Source of the DNA: Blastobasis lacticolella
Taxonomy: Eukaryota > Arthropoda > Insecta > Lepidoptera > Blastobasidae
Direction: 5' to 3'
Assembly: GCA_905147135.1 (NCBI GenBank)
Contig: LR990044.1
Location: 5,708,122-5,772,121, forward strand
DNA length: 64,000 nt
The notes beneath the pieces are model-generated. The model was not told the DNA's origin, searched no databases, and saw only the letters and a list, made by a program, of their open reading frames with translations. Positions 55,103 through 64,000 of this stretch are shown here, one piece after another; within the stretch, counting starts at the first letter, position 1, and each line of letters begins with the position of its first letter. The position numbers and the translations under genes are program-made.

Positions 55103-56118
55103 TATTCGCTAGACGTCATTTATTATGTATCTATAGATGTTACAATAGCTGCCGCAACATAGCGCTAGCGGGTTTCGCGACAAGCTTTCCACTGATTGCT
55201 TTCCTTCTCGAAGCTATATTTGCATCGCAACACCTTCCTTCCGGCTTGGACCCCGCTCTCCCTTCGTAACTTAATTATAAATTTGTAAATTAATTATAAG
55301 AAGACACCTAATTGTTATGTGAATAGACACTTTTCCTTTTAGGAATGCCCAGGTTTTGTATGTAATTTCAGTTACTGCAATTTACCTAATGCAAAGAAAC
55401 CGAATGCCATGTCCAGCTTTTACCTAATAACATTCAAAATCGTGTTCGATAGGTATACAAAATTACATAGGTATAAAATTTTTGTTATGAGTTTCGAATT
55501 GGGCCACATTTATTTCAGTAAGCACTCTTATTGTCAACAATACCGAACTCGTGCGTCCGCTGTCGTCTGAAAGAGTTTTTTCTCCCGTCCGCGACCAAGA
55601 GCCTTGTTGCAACTGGGTCATTGCACCGTGCCTGTGAAACGGTTGCCAATGACCGCTGTCGCATTTTCTACTCCACCACCGAGCCGGGACCTTCACCCAA
55701 ATAGTCGCCAGACAAGCGAACCAATCAAATTTCACGCACCGCCGCCAATCGATTGGCCCCCACTAATGAAACTCATTATTTACGACATTCGTTTATTAGG
55801 AAACTTATACAAATAACTACTTACAATCTAAGTACAAAAAACAGACTAATGCAACAACATATGCACTCCAAGCTAGCATATACGTCACGGGACGACCACG
55901 ATAGAAGCGTTTTTTATGATATGCGCTATAAAAACTTTAATCTTGACACAGTTTTACATAGGTATTACACAAATAACGGCGTAACGATAGCTTTTTGCTG
56001 TTTCGGGTGTAATTCGTGATTACTCGCGTTGACGAGCAATCTGGACTAAGCAGACGCAGCCCCGTGATTCAAATAAATATAAAGTTATGGCGGATGCTCT
56101 ATGTCGAGCTGAGGAAGT
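55103..56118. other. 3' flank of the secreted-protein gene
   Basis: No gene. TTTATT at 55792-55797 (AATAAA on the minus strand) is a possible polyadenylation signal, about 325 bp past the stop at 56119. Confidence 0.35.
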
Positions 56119-57748
56119 CTACTGCTTCCGGTGTTTCTTCGCGGGAACCGGATGTGGGTCGTCAACGCGTACGTTGGTTGCACGAACGAAGTTGTTACGG
56201 TAGCCGGTCTCGTGAAAGCGCGCATGAGGGCTTAAAGTATCACTTCGTTCGCTGGAGTCGGCGCGTTGCCGCTCGTCTGTCCTCTCCGTGTCTTTCACCA
56301 ACCGCTCGCGCTCGTCCGTCCTCCCAGAAGCGTCTGCCCTTCCCGTGTCGTCCGACCGCCCGGAGTCATCCGACCGCCCTTTGTCGTCTAAACGCTCATC
56401 CTCTCCCACTCTCTCAGGGTCCTCTCGAAGGCGCTCGTGGTCGTCCAGGAAGTGTCCGTTACCGCCAGGCGCCTCCTCAATGCGGGCCAGATCGGAGTCC
56501 TTCGTCGGCTCCGGAACTGTGAGGCGACGAAACTCTTTCTCCTCATCCGAAACAGGCTGCTTATTGCCGTAATAATCGTAGTCGAACTCAGCTAACGGAT
56601 CGTCATCTTTTATGTCCTCTGATTGGGACTCTTTGCGTTGTTTTTCTCTGGTAGCTCGCGTCTTGCGGCTCTGCTTGCGACGGCGCTTGCGTCTAGTCGG
56701 CTCGGACTGCGGCGATGGCGCACTATTCTCGCCTTCGGAATCAGATTCGTCACTGCTCGGATAGTAATCGCTTACCTCCTCGCTGCTTTCCTCATCACGA
56801 TCAGGTTTACTGTGGCCCCGGTGGAGTTTCTTGGGTCGTTTTTCCTTGTAAATGGGTGGCACACGCACAGTCACCGTGTCGATTTGATCGGGATTATGTT
56901 CTGTGGGCGGTAAAACACGTGGCCTCAAAGGCTTGCGCGGATCCTCAGTCGTCGTGGTTGGTTCGAAGTCGTCGTCGGCCTCTGTCGGCAGCGGTAACGG
57001 AATACGGTTGGGATTCGATCGTGGACTCTGCAGACTTTGATGCGAGTCCTGGCGACGCCGAATTTGGTCGGCGAGTTCACGATCGCCGAAGTGAACGCTC
57101 TTGTAGTTGACAGTCGGCGGATCGGATTTAGTCGACTTTTTCTTCTGCCAGAATTTATCTAGAGCGTTTCCGAACTCGCGCACCGCTTTGTCCCGCGACT
57201 CCTGCACGTCCTCGTAGTCGTCGTCGACCACCTGTTGAGCTTCGTCTTCATCGTCGTACGCGATGTAGTCGTCCACGTCGGCGTTGGCCTGCTGCTGGGG
57301 GTTGAGCCTCGCCGCGTCTACGGTGTCGACGCGCTGCGCGACGCCGTTCCGGAGCACGAAGGCGTCCACGAACACCCTCGGCGTGCGCTGCTGCGGCGGC
57401 GGCAGCAGCGCGGCGCGCGGCTCGATGGCAATCGGCTCGAACTGCTCCGCTTCGTCCTCCTGCGCCGCCGGCGCCGTCTGCTGTCGCGCGGGCGTCCTGT
57501 TGATGTTGAAATTCAATTGGAAATTGGAGGAAATCGTTTCGGCGTTGGCATCGGCTTTAGGAGGCGGCGGCGGCGGCGGCGGCGGAGCACAAGGTGGAGG
57601 AGTCGCCGGGTTCGCGCGCGGCCGTCCGCAGGGCGGTGGTGGCGGCGGTGGAGGTGGTGGAGGCGGTGGACGAGGTCTTGGTTTGGGACGCGGCGCGGCT
57701 CGAGGTTTAGGGCAGGGAGTAGGTCTCGGTCGCGGCGGTGGTGGTGGA

Positions 57749-57782
<34 letters not shown>

Positions 57783-58215
57783 GCGCGCGGCAGGGCGGGG
57801 GCGCGGCGGCCCGCGGGGCCCCGCAGGGAGGCGGGGCAGGCGCGGCGGGCGCAGCTTGCAGCGGGATGTCGATGCCGGGCACGGGGTCCAGGGGCGGCGG
57901 AAAGGCCGGCTGCGGCGCCTTACGCTGCACGTTGTACCCGAGCGCGTCGGCTAAACCGCGGAACACGATGTCGCCGAAGGTCCGTTTCTTGCGCACCACC
58001 GGCGCGTGCTCGCCATCGGTCTCGATGACGGTATCGGCACCGATAACGATGGTGTGGTTGCCGTCGACGATGGTGTCATTGCCGAGGATGACCGCTTGGT
58101 CGCCTAGTACGAGAGTGCCGTTGTCGTAGAGCCGGGTTGCGGCGTCAGCGCGCAGGGTCTGCGCTAGTGCCGCGGCTAACAGCAGCAGCAGGGGCGGAGG
58201 GCGTGCGGCGCGCAT
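56119..58215 (-). CDS. Secreted proline-rich protein of unknown function
   Basis: 698 residues in one exon from the Met at 58215; an upstream in-frame Met at 58308 would bury the signal peptide, so 58215 is preferred. Residues 1-24 are a signal peptide (a run of Leu and Ala, LLLLLAAALAQT). Residues 28-68 form an imperfect V-x-G-N-D-T-I-V type repeat with three N-glycosylation sites (NGT, NDT, NHT), which could be a small beta-helix-like module. RKKR at 75-78 is a furin-type cleavage site. Next come poly-Pro and Ala/Pro tracts (about 100-240), an acidic Tyr-rich stretch (DDYIAYDDEDEA), a KR-rich region, and a C-terminal hydrophilic repeat (GRSDDSGRSDDTGR and similar). I do not recognise the family. 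Possible roles are cuticle, silk or matrix protein, or a precursor cut at RKKR. High GC and poly-Pro coding create many shadow frames on the other strand. Confidence 0.75.
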
Positions 58216-59025
58216 GTCGCATGTCGCGAAGTGTCGCGCGGGAGCGGCGGGAGCACGGTTTTGTCGCGCGCGTTGCCCAAGCGCCTGCCGCCACGCGCCG
58301 CTGCGCACAGCCTCGCAGGCCGCGCCGGTCGCATCATGCTGGCTGGCAGATGTCTCGAGTAAGGGGTCGGGAATGTGAAGTCTTGGATAGAGATACGTTG
58401 TAAATAATGCTGTTGTCGTGAATTATCTTACAAGTAGATGTTATTTCGTAGGTCCTGCCAGAAAATGTATCCTTTTTGTTATTTTTTTAATTGTGTCAGA
58501 AATTCGTAACTTCGTAGCTATTACAGTCATCTTGATCACAATCGGTTACAGCAACTGTTGTCACCTCATTTGTGGCCTTTCCCTAGGTTTTAATACCAAT
58601 CTTGATCTCCATTCCGGAGTTGAATTAAATTTTAAATTTTCTTTACCTAATCATTGCTGACCAATTAAGTACCTAGGTAATTTTTACTGAAATTTGGTAT
58701 ACCTATGTAACTTGGATGACAATGCATTAATATGCTACCTTGATGCTGGTCTGATGATAGAGTCGGAAATTGGTCATAGTAACGTAAACGCAAGAAAATA
58801 ACCACATCGTATCCAAATACGAGACCAGATACTGAATACTACGAGAGTACTAGAGTACTATATCCCTAGATTATATACAAGGACTGATGATTTTGACGGA
58901 AGATGGCCATAGGAACTACTGACTGTAACAAGATAATCCCATCATGATTGGTCTCTTTCGAACTGTCTTGATGAGAGGTATAAAATATTTTTCATTTGAG
59001 AACTTGTTTTTGGAATATCTTTAAT
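58216..59025. other. 5' flank of the secreted-protein gene
   Basis: CpG-rich to about 58330, then AT-rich. Promoter not resolved; no other gene. Confidence 0.4.
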
Positions 59026-59268
59026 AAACGACCTGAGTGGTTCAGTGGTCAACATGCCGGTCTGACACGCAAGAGGTCCCGGGTTCGATTCCCGGCCGGG
59101 CAGAAATTGAAATGATGAATTTTAATTTCTGTTTTGGGTCTGGGTGTTCTATTTATAATAAGTATGTATTTAAAAGTATATAAGTAGTTTATCAGTTATC
59201 TAGCACCCATAACACAAGCTTTGCTTACTTTGGGGCTAGATGGCGCTGTGTGAATTTGTCCACGATTA
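59026..59268 (+). mobile_element. SINE-B, best-preserved copy
   Basis: ACGACCTGAGTGGTTCAGTG (box A region), GGTCCCGGGTTCGATTCCCG (box B), TGAAATGATGAATTTTAATT, and the end GGGGCTAGATGGCGCTGTGT. Confidence 0.85.
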
Positions 59269-59659
59269 TTATGATTATGCATACACGGCTGTATAATAGA
59301 TAGTATAGTTACAGAAAACAAGAAATTCTAAATTAGAATACCCAATTTATAAACGTGCAAAGAAGATAATTTGTGACTTCCCCGCAATTGCACGACTTCA
59401 TTAAGTCAGCCTTTATGGCAATTGGGAAACGCGATCCGGGCGAATGCTTCATCCTTATATCATGGAGTCTCCAGCTATCCGCTCGAGCCGCTTTGGTTCA
59501 ACCTGTATAATGCATACGACTAAGGAATAAAACACGTTGCCTGCGAATGTGTTCACTGATAATTATTTATTTATTTATTTATTTGTTCATTTCACAGTTT
59601 AACAGCAATTAAATAGTATACTGATATAAAATATGGGTATATTATAATCGGATGCCTTC

Positions 59660-60050
59660 AAGGCTCCATCTTCGGCCGCATCCTCACTAACCACCAGGTG
59701 AGATGGCGGTCAAATATCTAATTTATCCGCGGCTTTGTCCGCGTGGAAGTAAATTTTGCGGTTTAGCTTTAGTTCCCTTTACCATTTTAAATGAGCTCCG
59801 TACTGTATGAATGCTAGTACTATGGTGAGGTCAACCTGTATCTCTGGTTTTCCGTAACCGAATTAGAAGAAACGTAGCTTAGATTTTACCCTGGACTTCA
59901 ACCTACCAAGTCATCAAAACTGAATCAAAATCCGTTTAGTAGTTTTTGCGTGACGCGCGAACAGACAATGTCTTAGAATCACATCCCGACTACTTATTCT
60001 GATATATCTTCAATGTTTTTTTACAGTTTTATAATAGTATAGATAATCGT
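59660..60050 (+). repeat. LINE tail followed by dispersed repeat
   Basis: CACCAGGTGAGATGGCGGTC (LINE 3' end, as at 21420), then CGCGGCTTTGTCCGCGTGG and AATCCGTTTAGTAGTTTTTG of the CCCGTGACTTCG family. Confidence 0.5.
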
Positions 60051-60435
60051 GGGTCGTATAAACATGTTAATAGCGCTCGCCGGTCGCGTTGATGTCTTTT
60101 CTATGGCATAGAAAAATAAACACGAAAAAACACACAAGTAAAAATAATATCACATTAGCTTAACGAAAACATATATTGCAGAAAGAATGCAACGTACCTC
60201 CCATAACCTCCTATAAAAACAACACATTGAAACAGCGATTTCTTCCATACAACCTTCGGGCAATTAATTGTTTCTTCATACTTAGCCATACCTATAATTT
60301 TGGCTACCATCTATGAGAATAGTATCCTCACACGTCGGGAAACTCATTGTAAATCCCAGAAAACGCATTAAAACAATAATCATACTATCAGGCAGGCCGT
60401 AAGCTTGTTTGCCACATTGGTGGTATAAAAAAAAA

Positions 60436-60758
60436 TCATCTTGGTTTTAATGTCCTGGCGGGTTGCGCCTTGACCATGATCCAGGATTTAGCAGATCAGA
60501 TCATTACAATGGAGCGACTACCATCTGACCTCCGTGACCCTTCTACCAGGGAAAACTGACCAGTTTGGATCATGGTTACATATTCAGTAGCCTGAATGTG
60601 CAGGTTTCATCACAATGTCCCTCACCGTAAGAGCATCGGTTAGCATTCAACTAATGTACCTACATAACACAGAAAAGAGTCATGGCCGCAATGGGATACG
60701 AACCTGGTACCTCTCGCTTACGAGTCGGATACCTTAACTACTCGGCCACTGACGCTCT
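60436..60758 (-). mobile_element. SINE-A, full length
   Basis: Reverse tail, body (ATGTCCCTCACCGTAAGAGC) and head (TACGAGTCGGATACC, CTCGGCCACTGACGCTC). A short LINE tail abuts at 60388-60432. Confidence 0.85.
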
Positions 60759-61640
60759 TTGAAAACGCATTATCGGCTGTAAATAACGATAATAATCGGT
60801 TAGTTTGGCTGCGTTAAGTGACTCTGTCCCTCGCATGTCGAATCTGACCGATTTAGATCTACCTACAATTTTTACAAGCTTTTATTTAACTTACTATGTT
60901 TGTAAATATGTTCGGGTCAAATCTTGCAAGCCCAATTTTACCCACTTCCCGGCGTTCAATTAAGCTGAATTATGGTTTACCTACTGTAACATGGATGCCA
61001 ATGTATTATTTATATGGTACCATGGAGCTCATAGGTGGTCATAGGAACCTAATTAACGCAACAAGATAACTCACAACCCCGTCGCATTTGGGCTCTTTGG
61101 TATAGTCTTGATAAGTACTATGCCCCTAGGTGATATTTAAGGTGTGATGACGATGATGGAAGGTGTTCACAGGCACGCCTATACTTGCATGATAAACCCG
61201 TTTGAGTTCATTTGTTTTATCTTGACAAGTATTCTCACTGTTCGCAGTCAACACAGAACGCGTAAAAATACTTGTTAAAAAAATCTATTGAGAACTTATT
61301 TAATTATGATGTCTCATTTTATTTGTAGCCCTCCGACAAACTATTACAGAAGGCTTGCCCGTAATTGCAACGTAACTTTCATCACCCACAACTAATTTAC
61401 TTTCCAATTACAACGTGATTGGCTAATTCCAATATTGTTTACCTTTGCAGCACCAGCGTTCGCTAAAGGTTCTGTTTAACTATCACTCCATTGTGTACCT
61501 ACCTGCATAATGTGTTATACATTTCATAAGACGTTAGGTGCGACTTTTAAAAACACAAACAAAACCTATCCTATTTTTAGTGTTATATGTCTGAGCTAAA
61601 TGCTAAATAAATACCTTTTTATTTATTTATTTCTATCGTT
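60759..61640. other. Intergenic, no gene seen
   Basis: AT-rich; no coding or clear repeat boundaries. Confidence 0.4.
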
Positions 61641-61850
61641 GACGACCTGAGTGGTTCAGTGGTCAACATACCGGTCTGATACGCAAGAGGTCCCGGGTTT
61701 GAGGTTCTGGGTGTTCTATGTATTATAAGTATGTATTTAAAAGTATTTAAAGTAGTAGGTACGAGTATATCAGTTATCTAGCACCCATTGTACAAGCTTT
61801 GCTTAGTCTGGGGCTAGGTGGCGCTGTGTGAATTTGTCTACGATTATTTA
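61641..61850 (+). mobile_element. SINE-B with internal deletion
   Basis: GACGACCTGAGTGGTTCAGT through GGTCCCGGGTTTGAGG, then a jump to TTCTGGGTGTTCTATG, missing the TGAAATGATGAA block, and the usual GCGCTGTGTGAATTTG end. Confidence 0.75.
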
Positions 61851-62174
61851 TTTATTTTTGTTGTAAATTTTTTTCGTGTTCAACCGATTATAAATTAAGG
61901 CAGTGTGGTGTCCAGTAGAGTAGATCGTACGGCGACATCTTGCAAAAATCGGTAAATTACGTAAGGAACAAATGTCTGGCCATACCATACCATATTCCCG
62001 GCGTTCAATTAAGCTGAAGTTGGGTATAGGTACCTATGGATGCAGATTATTTCAAGCGTCGGCGAGTAAAAATTCATAAATTTTTTATTAAACAGTACGC
62101 AATCTGCGTCGCCGACGCTCGATGTAAGTCGCGCCATGTAACTTGGATGACAATGCAGTGATGAAAATTGCATA

Positions 62175-62495
62175 TTCAGGCGACGAATCCCACTGCGGCC
62201 ATGTACCAATGACTCTTTTCTGAGTTATGTACATTAGTTGAATGCTTACATCTCTAACATCGGCTCTTACGATCAGGGAAAATGTCGTGATGAAACCTGC
62301 ACTTTCAGGAGACGGAATGTGTAACCATGATCAAATCTGGTCAGGTTTCCCTGTTAATCGGGTCACAGATGTCCGATGGCAATCGCTCCACTGTTCACTC
62401 CACTCCGCTGATCTGCCAAATCCAAAACCAAGTGGATTATGGTCAAGGCGGACCCCGGGCCCTCGAGCATGAACACCAAGATGACCACCATCATT
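62175..62495 (+). mobile_element. SINE-A, head truncated
   Basis: Starts CGAATCCCACTGCGGCCATG (box B on), body GATCAGGGAAAATGTCGTGA, tail CAAGGCGGACCCCGGGCCC and ACACCAAGATGA. Confidence 0.7.
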
Positions 62496-62974
62496 AACCA
62501 CAGGGCATCCACTACTGGACATAGGCATCAAGCCCAAGCCTTCCATATTGATCGCCCTTCTGACGCCTGTATCGAAACGATCCCTCACACACGCCAAAAA
62601 AAAGGCGCTTACGCTAAAGGCATGAGGCATTTCACCTTAGTCCTCACAGTGACAACGAACTGGTACTTCAATTTTGTTGCCTGCAACCTAAATGCATGAA
62701 TCGTTAGATACTACTTACCATCAGGTGGGCTGTCTGCTCGTTTGTCACTATACCTATAGCAGAAAAAAGCCTAGATATGTCAAAGTTCTCAATAATTATA
62801 AACAAGTTTGCTTAATTAAATGTCTAGATATACAAATTGGACATTGTTTCTCCTATAGTTTATCCAAACTTTATGCCCGCCTGCCAAAACGAACAAGTAA
62901 GTCGGACTGAATTTGGTTTTGATCCACTCGTATGTTTCTACATTAGATATATTTCGTCCGTTTTGTATTACTAG

Positions 62975-63190
62975 CTTCTGCCCGTGACTTCGTCCGTGTA
63001 AAATTCGATTATTACGTTCCGGGCTCCTTCCCGCGGGAACTACATTAAAATGTGCTATTCTGGTCTACAAACTACACAACTGAATCGTTTTATCAAAATC
63101 TGTTGAGTAGTTTTTGTGTGAAGAAGTAACGAACATCCAAACATCCTTACAAAGATTTCGGTCGACGCAGACGATCAGCCGAAGTCGCGG
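62975..63190 (+). repeat. Dispersed repeat (CCCGTGACTTCGTCCGTG type)
   Basis: TTCTGCCCGTGACTTCGTCC, CTTCCCGCGGGAACTAC and a TCTGTTGAGTAGTTTTTGTG end. A second start lies near 63745. Confidence 0.5.
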
Positions 63191-63403
63191 GCACTGGTTA
63201 GACATATAATATACCTACTGTAGTATATTTACTGGTAGGCAAAAAGCTGGTCAAGGCTCTGTGCATATCTAATCCGGGCAAACATAATTTCATTGAAAAG
63301 TATTTGCAATGACATTAGTAATGTCAAGTGGACTTTCTATGCCATTGAATTATTTGTGTAGACTTTTTATTACAGTCGTTAACGTAAAGTAATATTATGA
63401 AGT

Positions 63404-63560
63404 AACCGTTTGTGGCCTCATGGTTAAGGAGCCTGAGTCGTACTCCAAGGTGCCGGGTTCAAACCCCAGTGGTGCCATGTACCAAGGACTCTTTTTTGGC
63501 TCATGCATGTACATTAGTTGAACACTAACTATGCTCTTTGAGAGAAAACATCGTCTTCTC
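63404..63560 (+). mobile_element. SINE-A, 3' truncated
   Basis: Head TGTGGCCTCATGGTTAAGG and GCCGGGTTCAAACCCCAG, body to TGAGAGAAAACATCGTC, then unrelated C-rich sequence. Confidence 0.7.
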
Positions 63561-64000
63561 CCCGCCCCTCCCCTTCCCCCCTCCTCTCCTCCTCATAAGT
63601 GACCTCTATATAAGTCATTGTGTTGATAGGCAGCTTTGAGAGGGGTTCGGTTACGATGTAGTTCCATATTAATTGAATTCATTATTATTACTTAAGTATA
63701 CTTCGTATGTAGGTATTTCGTATATCATCCTATTAACCATGAATAACTAGCTATGCGCCCGCGTGGACTACACGTTATTTCGTGCAAATGGGGATAGTTA
63801 TTGTGTTATTCCAGACCCTAATTTAGCTACCTACTAAAATTACTTCTAAATCCGTTCATCCGTTAAGGCATGAAGCGACACTGGGGATTGAAATCGGTAC
63901 CGCAGCTAACGAGACGGATCCGCAAGTCTATGACTAGACAACCGACGCACATGCGCATGGCAACAGCGAAAATTAACAAATACATGGAATCAATTAAAAT
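63561..64000. other. Intergenic, repeat traces
   Basis: A C/T-rich stretch at 63555-63595; a repeat start near 63745; a reversed tRNA-like SINE head at 63865-63950. No gene. Confidence 0.4.

Noticed and set aside
57284..58129. Long plus-strand open frames (239 and 281 codons) with Gly/Arg runs
   Set aside because: They are antisense shadows of the proline-rich coding exon on the minus strand; polyproline codons read as polyglycine or polyarginine in reverse.
59026..59110. tRNA gene
   Set aside because: The box A/box B match is the head of SINE-B, followed by the family body; the same holds for the SINE-A heads at 17593, 26196 and 63404.

Overview
This is arthropod nuclear DNA, most likely from a moth or butterfly. 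Genes have introns with GT-AG junctions and are scattered through AT-rich, transposon-dense sequence. One gene carries the arthropod-type ZAD zinc-finger domain, and a short run of the insect telomere motif TTAGG is present. The dominant repeats are two tRNA-derived SINE families, LINE 3' tails, hAT and mariner-like DNA elements, and one Ty3/gypsy-type LTR retrotransposon. The Lepidoptera assignment is an inference from this repeat style and from the bZIP gene type.

Five host genes can be supported. (1) A small intronless bZIP protein lies on the minus strand at 4942-5268. (2) Dihydroorotate dehydrogenase is on the minus strand, with four coding exons between 20168 and 26446; a short first exon was not found. 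(3) An 11-finger ZAD-C2H2 zinc-finger protein is on the plus strand at 31913-33514. (4) A complete seven-exon Smaug/SAMD4 homologue is on the minus strand at 39534-49713. All phases join and it predicts 578 residues. (5) A single-exon secreted proline-rich protein of unknown function is on the minus strand at 56119-58215. These genes are not functionally linked: they cover pyrimidine synthesis, mRNA repression, transcription and secretion.

Region by region: 1-8 kb holds dispersed repeats, a GC-rich foldback element, the bZIP gene and a 1.16-kb palindromic repeat structure. An LTR retrotransposon runs from 8061 to 17056. Its two 183-bp LTRs read as identical, it is flanked by a 4-bp duplication (ATAG), and it carries a broken gag-pol and about 43 copies of a 37-bp tandem repeat before the 3' LTR. 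It sits inside a host repeat whose uninterrupted copy is at about 1830-2700. 17-27 kb holds SINE and LINE debris and the DHODH gene, whose introns carry the second GC-rich foldback. 27-35 kb holds MITEs around the zinc-finger gene. 35-50 kb is smaug with its probable long 3' flank and repeat-filled introns. 50-52.5 kb holds two hAT-type elements with clear 8-bp target duplications. 52.5-64 kb holds the secreted-protein gene and further SINE/LINE copies.

The points most worth a second look are the tandem array inside the LTR element, the contrast between identical LTRs and a broken coding region, decayed copies of the last smaug coding segment just past its stop codon, the palindromic array upstream of the bZIP gene, and the unidentified secreted protein with a repetitive N-terminal domain.
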